Shown here: positions 55,398-61,923 of the stretch, piece after piece
How the letters are laid out: each line of letters begins with the position of its first letter
How positions within the stretch are numbered: the stretch's first letter is position 1
Notes under the pieces: generated by a model
What the model was told of the DNA's origin: nothing
The model's database searches: none
What the model saw: the letters and a program-made list of their open reading frames with translations, nothing else
Made by a program: the position numbers and the translations under genes
NCBI GenBank assembly: GCA_015060975.1
Contig: SUXI01000014.1
Location: 1-61,923, forward strand
DNA from: Bacteroidales bacterium
GTDB taxonomy: Bacteria; Bacteroidota; Bacteroidia; Bacteroidales; Muribaculaceae
DNA: 61,923 nucleotides
Reading direction: 5' to 3'

Positions 55398-56753
55398 TTA
55401 AGCTTTTTCTGCTATAGCCTTAAATTCATCAATCGACACATTTTTAGCATCTATTTTAGCATTTTGCTTTATGGCTTCGAACAATTTCACGTCTCCGGCT
55501 TCTTCAATAATACGAGAACGTGAATTTTTATCTTCAAGAATGCGTTTTGCATAATCGCTCAACATATCATCTTCAACATTTGTCATACCATATTGAGCAA
55601 ATTGTTGACGGGCTATCGCTTTTGCATGATTTGTCACATCGGCTTCTTCTATTTTCACCTCTGTAACTGCCGCAATGCGCTCTTTGATTAGCTGCCATTT
55701 CAATGAAGGAACCATTTTTTCATATTCTTCATCGATATTCTCAGCAGTAAGGCCTTCGTTACGACGAACAAGCCATTTCTTAAGGAACTCATTTGGAAGT
55801 TCAACGTTTCCATATTGTTCTACAAGTGTTTTTTCAGCTTGCATACGGAACAGAATTTCACTATTTCCCGATATTTGTGCCGAAATCATCTCTTTTATCG
55901 CATTGAAATACTCTTCTTCATTGTTAACCTTACCTTCTCCAAAAATATTTTTATAATATTCTTCATTTAATTCGGCCGGTTTCACAACAATAATTTCCGC
56001 TATTGACATTTCAAAATCAGACTTAACATCTGCTGCTTTATCTTTTTCAATATTAAGCATTGATGCAAGGCGTGTAACATCTCCGTCACAAGCATCCCAG
56101 GGATTAAACACAACCTTATCGTTTAATTTTTTACCAATAAACTTATCACCTTCTTCTTTGCGTTTTAGATACATAGGAGCGATGATGCCCGATGTTACTT
56201 GAATAGCATCTTCAGTTTCTTTTATTGAACCATCTTCATTAAGTTCCATTATTGAACCCTTAACAAGTGCTTTTTCATCAACTTCCTCTCCCGGAACTTG
56301 ATTTCCGAAACGTTCACGGAAATTTGCATCTTGCTCATCTACCATATCTTGTGACACTTCTATATTATAATATGGCAATGACACTTCACTTAAAGAAACG
56401 TTTATTTCGGGAGTCAAGCCTATCTCATATTCAAAGGTATAATCAGCATCATTTAGATTTATCTCTTTTACTTCAACCGGCAATGGCTCACCTAATACAG
56501 CAAGTTTATTATCACGAATATAATTTATTACAGCCTCATAAACTTCCTGATTTATAACCTCACTTTTCACTTGTTTACCAAAACGACGACGAAGTTGCTC
56601 TATTGAAATATGACCTTTACGGAAACCGGGAATAGTGTGAGTCTTTCCAATTCTTTTTAGATCGTTAGTTACTTTTTCTTTGTAATCGTTTTCTTCTATC
56701 GACACGGTAATTTTACCGTTAACATTATCGATTTTTTCAATTGATACGTTCAT
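55398..56753 (-). CDS. tig: Trigger factor chaperone
   Basis: 451 residues. N-terminal ribosome-binding domain with GFRKGHISIEQLRRRFGKQV (the G-F-R-x-G-x-x-P-type loop, here GFRKGH), followed by a divergent FKBP-like middle (DEKALVKGSIMELNEDGSIKE) and the long helical C-terminal arm domain. Ribosome-bound holdase/peptidyl-prolyl isomerase; the PPIase region is poorly conserved, as usual in Bacteroidota. Single-gene unit divergent from rplY. Confidence 0.92.
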   Translation of the reverse strand: MNVSIEKIDNVNGKITVSIEENDYKEKVTNDLKRIGKTHTIPGFRKGHISIEQLRRRFGKQVKSEVINQEVYEAVINYIRDNKLAVLGEPLPVEVKEINLNDADYTFEYEIGLTPEINVSLSEVSLPYYNIEVSQDMVDEQDANFRERFGNQVPGEEVDEKALVKGSIMELNEDGSIKETEDAIQVTSGIIAPMYLKRKEEGDKFIGKKLNDKVVFNPWDACDGDVTRLASMLNIEKDKAADVKSDFEMSIAEIIVVKPAELNEEYYKNIFGEGKVNNEEEYFNAIKEMISAQISGNSEILFRMQAEKTLVEQYGNVELPNEFLKKWLVRRNEGLTAENIDEEYEKMVPSLKWQLIKERIAAVTEVKIEEADVTNHAKAIARQQFAQYGMTNVEDDMLSDYAKRILEDKNSRSRIIEEAGDVKLFEAIKQNAKIDAKNVSIDEFKAIAEKA

Positions 56754-56871
56754 ACTGAGTTTTGATTGTTTCTTATTATTTTTTAATTAAAGTGCAAAAT
56801 TAATCTTTTTATTTTTGTTGAGCAAATTTAGGGAGTATTCGCATCAGATTTTTATAGACATTTGTTTCAAA

Positions 56872-56903
56872 TTTGCATAAGTAAATAAAAATAACTACCT
56901 TTG
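56872..56903 (+). promoter_or_regulatory. Promoter of rplY
   Basis: TTTG (56872-56875), 20-nt spacer, TACCTTTG (56896-56903). The leader to the ATG at 56984 is about 75 nt. Confidence 0.8.
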
Positions 56904-56933
56904 CACCGCTTTTTAGCATCCCGTGTGATGGGA

Positions 56934-56957
56934 AATTAAGAAGCATCTTAATTTTTA
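56934..56957 (+). promoter_or_regulatory. Leader hairpin before rplY
   Basis: AATTAAGA-AGCA-TCTTAATT forms a perfect 8-bp stem followed by TTTAG, 27 nt before the start codon. A small TCCC/GGGA hairpin precedes it. It may be an attenuator or a feedback site for the L25 protein; unproven. Confidence 0.45.
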
Positions 56958-56983
56958 GTAACACATTTAAATAAAAAAAACAA

Positions 56984-57643
56984 ATGAAAGTATTTCAATT
57001 ATCAGCAGAGCCTCGTGAAGGTCTTGGTAAAAAAGCTGCAAAATCATTACGTAACCAAAAAAACATTCCTGCAGTGCTCAATGGAGGTGAATGCGTAGAG
57101 CTCCCTTATTCAGGAGCATTAAAAGCCGGGGAAAAAATAGTAGAAATAGGCAACGGTAAAGGTCTTATTACTACTGATATCGTCGTTTCAAACGAAGCTG
57201 TTCGCAAACTCGTTTACACACCCGATATTTACGCTATTGAGCTTTCACTAAATGGTGAAAAGAAAATGGCAGTATTGAAAGATATTCAATTCCATCCTGT
57301 AAAAGACACTATTCTTCACATGGACTTCCTCGAAGTAAACGATAAAAAACCTGTTATCATGGATGTTCCCGTTAAGCTTGAAGGTCACGCAGAAGGTGTT
57401 AAAGCCGGTGGTAAGTTAACTCTCTCAATGAAAAAGCTCAAAGTTAAAGCTATTTATTCTTCAATTCCAGAACGTCTTGTAATTAATGTTGATTCATTAG
57501 GTTTAGGCAAGTCTCTACAAGTGGGCGAGCTTAATTTTGACGGTCTTGAATTAGTTAACGCTAAAAATGCGGTTGTTTGCGCAGTACAACTCACTCGTGC
57601 CGCCCGTGGTGCCGCCGCTGCCGCCGCCGCTGCTAAGAAGTAA
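56984..57643 (+). CDS. rplY: Ribosomal protein L25 (general stress protein Ctc type)
   Basis: 219 residues. N-terminal L25 domain ([36 protein letters not shown]) that binds 5S rRNA, a TL5/Ctc beta domain ([54 protein letters not shown]), and an Ala-rich tail ([13 protein letters not shown]). Followed by pth and an hsp15-like gene, a conserved Bacteroidota order; probably one operon. Confidence 0.95.
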   Translation: MKVFQLSAEPREGLGKKAAKSLRNQKNIPAVLNGGECVELPYSGALKAGEKIVEIGNGKGLITTDIVVSNEAVRKLVYTPDIYAIELSLNGEKKMAVLKDIQFHPVKDTILHMDFLEVNDKKPVIMDVPVKLEGHAEGVKAGGKLTLSMKKLKVKAIYSSIPERLVINVDSLGLGKSLQVGELNFDGLELVNAKNAVVCAVQLTRAARGAAAAAAAAKK

Positions 57644-57668
57644 TCATTATCAAACTTTTTTCAGCCCT

Positions 57669-58232
57669 ATGAAGTATTTGATTGTGGGTTTAGGCAATAT
57701 TGGAGATGAATATCGCAACACCCGCCACAACATAGGATTTAAAATATTGGACGCCTTTGCCGAGGTGTCCAATATTTCTTTTACCACCGAGAGGTATGGC
57801 GATGTTGCCCGCATAAGAGTCAAAAACAAACAATTGATATTATTAAAGCCTTCTACATACATGAACTTAAGTGGTAATGCCGTACGTTATTGGAAAGAAA
57901 AAGAAAATATACCCACCGACCACATTTTCATTCTTGTTGATGACATTGCTCTTCCCTTTGGCTCAATCCGCATAAAAGGACGCGGAAGTGATGCTGGGCA
58001 CAATGGGTTAAAAAATATAGCGCAGCAACTTGGCACCGATGCATATCCAAGACTAAGATTTGGCATTGGCAATGATTTCCCTCGCGGATGCCAGGTAGAT
58101 TATGTTTTAGGAAATTTTACTCTTGATGAAAGACAAAAATTATTAATAAGATTAGAAACTGCCATTGAAGCGATCAAGACATTTTGCCTTGCAGGAATAA
58201 ATATCGCAATGAACACCTATAATAACAAATAG
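57669..58232 (+). CDS. pth: Peptidyl-tRNA hydrolase
   Basis: ATG 57669 ([30 protein letters not shown]) is the family start; an in-frame start further up would lie within rplY. 187 residues. Catalytic His in NTRHNIGF, with [63 protein letters not shown]. Releases tRNA from dropped-off peptidyl-tRNA. 25 nt after rplY. Confidence 0.97.
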   Translation: MKYLIVGLGNIGDEYRNTRHNIGFKILDAFAEVSNISFTTERYGDVARIRVKNKQLILLKPSTYMNLSGNAVRYWKEKENIPTDHIFILVDDIALPFGSIRIKGRGSDAGHNGLKNIAQQLGTDAYPRLRFGIGNDFPRGCQVDYVLGNFTLDERQKLLIRLETAIEAIKTFCLAGINIAMNTYNNK

Positions 58233-58247
58233 TAACAAATAGTTTAA

Positions 58248-58694
58248 ATGGCAAAATCAGAAGTCAGGATTGACAAATGGTTATGGGCAATGAGAATATT
58301 CAAGACTCGCACCATTGCAACAGAGGCCTGCAAAAAAGGACGAGTAACAGTTGGTCATGCCGATTCAAGTATCATAGCTAAGCCATCAAGAATGATTAAG
58401 GTTGACGACATAATAAATGTCAAAAAGCCACCAATAACATACTCTTTTAGAGTGAAAGGTTTAACCGAAAATCGCCTTGGTGCAAAACTTGTACCTGAAT
58501 ATTTAGACAACATAACTCCACAATCTCAATACGACCTACTTGAAATTGTCAAGATTTCAGGCTTTATCGACCGACGTAAAGGCTTAGGGCGCCCCACAAA
58601 ACGTGAAGGTAGGGAATTAGCTCGTTTCACACATGAAGCGATGGATTATGGTTGGGATTTTGACTTTGATGATGACGACTACAATGAATATTAA
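58248..58694 (+). CDS. S4-domain RNA-binding protein, Hsp15-like
   Basis: 148 residues. RIDKWLWAMRIFKTRTIATEACKKGRVTVGH is an S4 RNA-binding domain of the Hsp15 type. The C-terminus (GRPTKREGRELARFTHEAMDYGWDFDFDDDDYNEY) is acidic. In E. coli Hsp15 binds 50S subunits carrying stalled nascent chains, which matches its place after pth. 15-nt gap to pth; a terminator follows at 58749. Confidence 0.9.
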   Translation: MAKSEVRIDKWLWAMRIFKTRTIATEACKKGRVTVGHADSSIIAKPSRMIKVDDIINVKKPPITYSFRVKGLTENRLGAKLVPEYLDNITPQSQYDLLEIVKISGFIDRRKGLGRPTKREGRELARFTHEAMDYGWDFDFDDDDYNEY

Positions 58695-58748
58695 TCGTCA
58701 TTAAAAACATCATTTCATCAAATATAGTCCAACTCATATATAAAATAT

Positions 58749-58788
58749 GAGGGAACATCTTCAAAACTGATGTTCCCTCTATTTTTTA
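58749..58788 (+). terminator. Terminator of the rplY-pth-hsp15 operon
   Basis: GAGGGAACATC (58749-58759) and GATGTTCCCTC (58769-58779) form a perfect 11-bp stem followed by TATTTTTTA. Confidence 0.92.
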
Positions 58789-58799
58789 TAATATATCAT

Positions 58800-59054
58800 T
58801 TATTTTTTACATGATTTTTTGCACTCTTTCTTGCAATTTTTTTTCTTGTCACATTTTTTTGTGCATTTTTTGTCACAAGCCTTCTTGCAATCTTGTTTCT
58901 TATCACACTTTTTGTCACAATCTTTCTTACAATCTTTTTTAGATTCACATTGCTCTGTTTTAGGGCATTTATCTGCATTGGGACATTGTGCTACTGCCGA
59001 TAAAGACATTGATGCAATAAATGCAATTGATAAACATAAAATTGATTTTTTCAT
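58800..59054 (-). CDS. Small exported Cys/Lys-rich protein
   Basis: ATG 59054 (MKKSILCLSIAFIASMSLSAVAQ) gives a clear signal peptide, so the longer open frame to 59168 is rejected. The mature part is only about 61 residues with 13 cysteines and very many lysines in CxxxC steps (CKKDC, CDKKC, CKKAC, CTKKC, CKKEC, CKKSC). The pattern resembles a metal-binding, metallothionein-like protein working outside the cytoplasm, but no known family was recognised. The next gene upstream on the same strand encodes a Spy/CpxP-like protein, which fits envelope or metal stress. Confidence 0.7.
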   Translation of the reverse strand: MKKSILCLSIAFIASMSLSAVAQCPNADKCPKTEQCESKKDCKKDCDKKCDKKQDCKKACDKKCTKKCDKKKNCKKECKKSCKK

Positions 59055-59197
59055 AATTAAAAAATTTATATTAATTAGTAAATTATTCGTTTTAATTCTA
59101 CAAATATAAATATTATGATTTACAAAACGCCTAATAACTGGCAAATTTACAATATTTTCACATTCCACCTAAAAAAGTGCCCTAGTTATGGATACTT

Positions 59198-59683
59198 CTA
59201 AACTGTTCTTTTTTTATGACATGTACATCCTAGTTTTGCATATCGTTTTTTATCTATATCTCGAAACATTTGCTTCTTTTGTTTCTTAGAATTACCAATC
59301 GCTATATTTTCAAGATATGTAATATATTGTTCAGAAGTTAAGATTTGCTTTATGCGTTCAAGATGCTTCTTTCGCATTTCCTTATAGCCTTCACGCTTAA
59401 CCTCTAAATCGACCTTTTTATTTTGACTCATTTTTTGTCGCTCTACACGGCAATCATCAGCAATCGTTTGTAATTGCTCTTTTTGTGATTTGGATAATGT
59501 TATACCTTCAAACGGATTAAATTTTATAGATTTATATGCTTTTTTCTTTTTCATCTTATGTGTTTTACAACACTCTTGCACATCTTTTTTATCATTTAAA
59601 TCAGTATTTAAATTATTTGCAACTGAAGTAGATAATATAGTCGATAATGCGATAAATGCTATACTTAATATTTTTCTATTCAT
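59198..59683 (-). CDS. Spy/CpxP-like periplasmic protein
   Basis: 161 residues with signal peptide (ILSIAFIALSTILSTSVA). NPFEGITLSKSQKEQLQTIADDCRVERQKMSQ...EGYKEMRKKHLERIKQILTSEQYITYLEN follows the LTxxQ helical pattern of Spy/CpxP stress proteins and the DUF4890-type Bacteroidota relatives ('lt..Q..ki..i......r.....R..m......ikaiLTpeQ...'). Two Cys pairs (ECCKTH near 37 and GCTCHKK at the end) suggest metal or disulfide chemistry. Likely periplasmic chaperone or metal-stress protein. Confidence 0.7.
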   Translation of the reverse strand: MNRKILSIAFIALSTILSTSVANNLNTDLNDKKDVQECCKTHKMKKKKAYKSIKFNPFEGITLSKSQKEQLQTIADDCRVERQKMSQNKKVDLEVKREGYKEMRKKHLERIKQILTSEQYITYLENIAIGNSKKQKKQMFRDIDKKRYAKLGCTCHKKRTV

Positions 59684-60083
59684 ATTTTTGTCTATTTAAT
59701 TTATACAATTAATTTACTATTTATAAAACCGGTTTATTTTTTTGATTGCGAAACGTCTCTCCGGTTTAATTTGATCATTCATTTTTGATTCATTTAACAG
59801 ATGTTTTAATTTATATTGATTATCTCTGGAAAAATCTAACGAATAAGGGAAAATAATGATGGCAGCACTGGTGTTCAATGACTTATGAGGATTTATGATG
59901 AAAGCCTCTCCGAAGCAAAAGTGCAAGGAAATGAAAGGTAATGAGGGCGGACGGTTTTCAAATCATTACCCAATAACAGGGTGGGTTTATAGTCGTTGGA
60001 GTTTATTTCTACTCTCTGCCATATTCTGCATAACAGTGTACAACTCGCTGATAACTAATTTTGTAACCAAAAAGAATTAGATT
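59684..60083. other. Intergenic stretch before the integrase; probable element edge
   Basis: Some 400 bp with no convincing gene. Composition changes from AT-rich to more balanced around 59860-59900. The mobile element's left end and attachment site probably lie here, but no repeat could be found because the other end is outside the window. A 61-codon open frame (59895-60080) has one hydrophobic stretch but is not supported by a family. Confidence 0.4.
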
Positions 60084-61307
60084 ATGCGAAGTACATTTAA
60101 GGTGCTGTTCTACGTGAACGGAAGCAAGGAGAAAAACGGTATTGTCCCCATTATGGGGCGAGTTACAATCAATGGATCGGTGGCACAATTCAGTTGTAAG
60201 CTGACCATTGCAAAAACAATGTGGGATGCCAAAGGCAATCGAGCCAAAGGTAAGAGCAAAGAGGCACGAGACATCAATTTGGCTTTGGATAACATCAAGG
60301 CTCAAATCATCAAGCATTATCAACGCATTTCGGATAGAGAAGCCTATGTAACTGCCGAAATGGTACGCAATGCCTATCAAGGCATAGGAACGGAGTATGA
60401 AACATTGCTAGGTGCATTTGATAAAGACAACGAGAGTTTCAAGAAGCGTATAGGCATAGATCGTGCAGTAAGTTCCTACAAGGTGCGTGTAAGGTCTCGA
60501 AATCATTTGGCAACGTTCATCAAGAAGTGCTACAAGCGTAGTGATATTTCCATGCTTGAACTTACTCCCGACTTCATAAAGGAGTATGAAATCTATCTCT
60601 CTACCGATGCTGGACTACATAATGGCAGTGTGTGGTCGCATTGTATGTGGCTGAAAACAATAGTGTCAAAGGCTCATTATAATGGACTGACACCGAGAAA
60701 TCCGTTTGCTCAGTATCGGGTTAATCAGAATATCAAGGAGCGACAATATCTTACAGAAGATGAAATCAAGGCTGTAATGACACACGAGTTTGCGGATAAG
60801 AAGTTGGCTTATATTCGAGACTTGTTCGTGTTTGCAAGTTTCACAGCATTGTCATTCGTAGATATTAAGGAACTGACTACCGATGATATTGTAGAGATTA
60901 ACGGAGAGAAATGGATTCTATCTAAGAGACACAAAACAAAGGTCAATTTCCAAGTGAAGTTGCTGGATATTCCATTGCAGATAATCAAACGTTACGAGAG
61001 ATTCCAAGAGGACAAATTGGTGTTCCCAAATCTCAACTATTGGAACATCTGTAAACCACTGAAGAAGATGATAAAAGAGTGCGGTATTACGAAGGATATT
61101 TCATTTCATTCAAGTCGCCATGGGTTTGCTACGCTTGCACTCAGCAAGGGTGTTCCGATTGAGAGTGTAAGCCGAGTATTGGGGCATACGAACATTACCA
61201 CGACACAGAAGTATGCAAAGATTACCACCGAGAAAATCGACAAGGATTTGACAATGTTCGGTAATCGTCTTAATCAATCGTTTAGTGAAATCTCAATAGC
61301 AATGTAA
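60084..61307 (+). CDS. IntDOT-like tyrosine recombinase (integrase)
   Basis: 407 residues: Arm-binding N-terminus (FKVLFYVNGSKEKNGIVPIMGRVTINGSVAQFSCKLTI), SAM-like core-binding domain at about 110-215, catalytic domain at 220-400. Catalytic set: HSSRHGFATLALSKG (His and Arg), VLGHTNITTTQKYAK (His and nucleophile Tyr). The first expected Arg is replaced, as the segment reads FTALSFVDIKEL, matching the Ser substitution known in the Bacteroides IntDOT group. It catalyses integration or excision of an ICE or prophage. Two further genes downstream belong to the same element. Confidence 0.93.
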   Translation: MRSTFKVLFYVNGSKEKNGIVPIMGRVTINGSVAQFSCKLTIAKTMWDAKGNRAKGKSKEARDINLALDNIKAQIIKHYQRISDREAYVTAEMVRNAYQGIGTEYETLLGAFDKDNESFKKRIGIDRAVSSYKVRVRSRNHLATFIKKCYKRSDISMLELTPDFIKEYEIYLSTDAGLHNGSVWSHCMWLKTIVSKAHYNGLTPRNPFAQYRVNQNIKERQYLTEDEIKAVMTHEFADKKLAYIRDLFVFASFTALSFVDIKELTTDDIVEINGEKWILSKRHKTKVNFQVKLLDIPLQIIKRYERFQEDKLVFPNLNYWNICKPLKKMIKECGITKDISFHSSRHGFATLALSKGVPIESVSRVLGHTNITTTQKYAKITTEKIDKDLTMFGNRLNQSFSEISIAM

Positions 61308-61309
61308 CT

Positions 61310-61687
61310 ATGGAACGAGCAATTATAACAATCAGCGAAAGCGGCAAGGTGAATATTCCAAGCAATAGTGTTTGGATGTCCGAAATGGAATTAGTGGAGT
61401 TGTTCGGGGTGATAGCCCCGACACTCCGAGTTGCCATAAAAGCAATATACAAGAGTGGAACGCTTTGCCCTGTAAACACTCAACGATGCGATTTGGCAAC
61501 GCCTAAAAGTTGGTCTACATTCTATAATCTCGAAATGGTCTTTGCACTTGCATTCAGATTGAATACCTATGAAGCGAGCTGGATAAGGCAAAAGGTATTG
61601 GAGGGTTTTAGCCAGCGGAAGGAGAATGGAATCAACCTACTCATATCGTTAGGACATAACGCCCCAATGAACAGAATATTATCATAA
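61310..61687 (+). CDS. Small mobile-element protein downstream of integrase
   Basis: 125 residues, 2 nt after the integrase stop. MERAIITISESGKVNIPSNSVWMSEMELVELFGVIAPTLRVAIKAIYKSGTL resembles a conserved group of Bacteroidota mobile-element proteins (with 'IWMTxxEiAdLFgv...' N-termini, related to the RhuM-like domain). STFYNLEMVFALAFRLNTYEASWIRQKVLEGF follows. It has a winged-helix-like look and may be a regulator or recombination directionality factor. Function unproven. Confidence 0.65.
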   Translation: MERAIITISESGKVNIPSNSVWMSEMELVELFGVIAPTLRVAIKAIYKSGTLCPVNTQRCDLATPKSWSTFYNLEMVFALAFRLNTYEASWIRQKVLEGFSQRKENGINLLISLGHNAPMNRILS

Positions 61688-61746
61688 TCCAATAGCTAAA
61701 AGGCATTTAAGTTTGCTTATGTTACATTCCAACCAGAAAACTTTTA

Positions 61747-61754
61747 TACCTTTG
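61747..61754 (+). promoter_or_regulatory. -7 promoter box before the DUF1016 gene
   Basis: TACCTTTG, 32 nt before the ATG at 61786. No matching -33 box at standard distance. Confidence 0.5.
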
Positions 61755-61785
61755 CATAAGGTTTAAGCAATAGAGAGATAAGACT

Positions 61786-61923
61786 ATGAAGGATTCAACC
61801 GTTTCAAGGCCATTCAACGAAGATGAGTATAACGAATTACTGCGACAGGCTGTCGCAGTAATCGAGACTTCGCGATTACAAATAGCAAAGCAGCTGAATA
61901 CAGTTGCGATGTCCTCCTATTGG
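61786..61923 (+). CDS. DUF1016/YhcG-type protein, N-terminal fragment (cut by window edge)
   Basis: 46 codons visible: MKDSTVSRPFNEDEYNELLRQAVAVIETSRLQIAKQLNTVAMSSYW. The spacing of I..AR..i...lN......YW is the N-terminal part of DUF1016 (PF17761), which in full proteins precedes a PD-(D/E)XK nuclease domain; these genes are frequent on Bacteroidota mobile elements, often near restriction systems. Codons 17-26 contain a perfect palindrome (61836-61862). Confidence 0.65.
   Translation, partial: MKDSTVSRPFNEDEYNELLRQAVAVIETSRLQIAKQLNTVAMSSYW
61836..61862 (+). repeat. Perfect 27-nt palindrome within the DUF1016 coding region
   Basis: ATTACTGCGACAG, one central G, then its exact reverse complement. 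In RNA it forms a 12-13 bp hairpin 50 nt after the start codon. Confidence 0.95.

Noticed and set aside
59895..60080. 61-codon plus-strand open frame before the integrase with one hydrophobic stretch
   Set aside because: No recognisable family or promoter; it could be a leader peptide, but evidence is too thin to list as a gene.

Overview
The window looks like chromosomal DNA of a Bacteroidales bacterium. The evidence is the Bacteroidota -7 promoter box (TAnnTTTG) in front of many genes, a tmRNA whose tag reads GENNYALAA, a type IX secretion plug-like protein, secreted BspA-like, Big2 and SusE/F-like proteins, and an IntDOT-like integrase at the right end. Base composition is AT-rich and the gene set recalls low-GC Muribaculaceae or Prevotella relatives, but family level cannot be fixed from sequence alone.

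Region 1 (1-11.4 kb, accessory). A minus-strand surface cluster holds a partial acyltransferase, a secreted protein split by an (AT)13 tract, a small secreted protein with a sorting-like tail and a beta-helix protein. Next comes one 2673-codon phage/ICE-type 'large polyvalent protein' fragment that ends immediately beside a tRNA-Arg gene and its terminator. This looks like remains of an integrated element.

Region 2 (11.5-36 kb, mostly core plus secreted proteins). ung, a CGCAxxGCC protein, a T9SS plug-like protein and a DUF3109 protein form one run. A two-gene Big2/cohesin/dockerin operon follows behind a structured leader RNA, then a HigBA-type toxin-antitoxin pair, groESL with a sigma-54-like promoter, fumarase behind an 85-bp promoter-containing repeat array, a DUF2130 protein, two beta-barrel paralogues, crcB, arsC, a GH3/beta-lactamase fusion, ligA, a SufT-like protein and an LpxH-like protein.

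Region 3 (36-59 kb). The tmRNA gene and an NhaC antiporter share a nearly palindromic divergent promoter. They are followed by cinA, a BspA-like LRR protein behind a second long structured leader, an M3 peptidase, an EEP nuclease-like protein, two rhomboids, HU, a possible small RNA, nagB, an M23 peptidase, recG-ispD, a CapD/FlaA1-like enzyme, trigger factor, rplY-pth-hsp15, and two minus-strand envelope proteins (one Cys/Lys-rich, one Spy-like).

Region 4 (about 59.7-61.9 kb). The left part of another mobile element: IntDOT-like integrase, a small accessory protein, and the start of a DUF1016/YhcG-type gene that contains a perfect 27-nt palindrome.

The most novel-looking signals are the two structured leaders before secreted repeat proteins (14.7-14.9 kb and 42.0-42.3 kb), the slippage-prone AT tract, the fumarase promoter-repeat array, the sigma-54-like groES promoter, the cohesin/dockerin pair and the palindrome in the DUF1016 gene.
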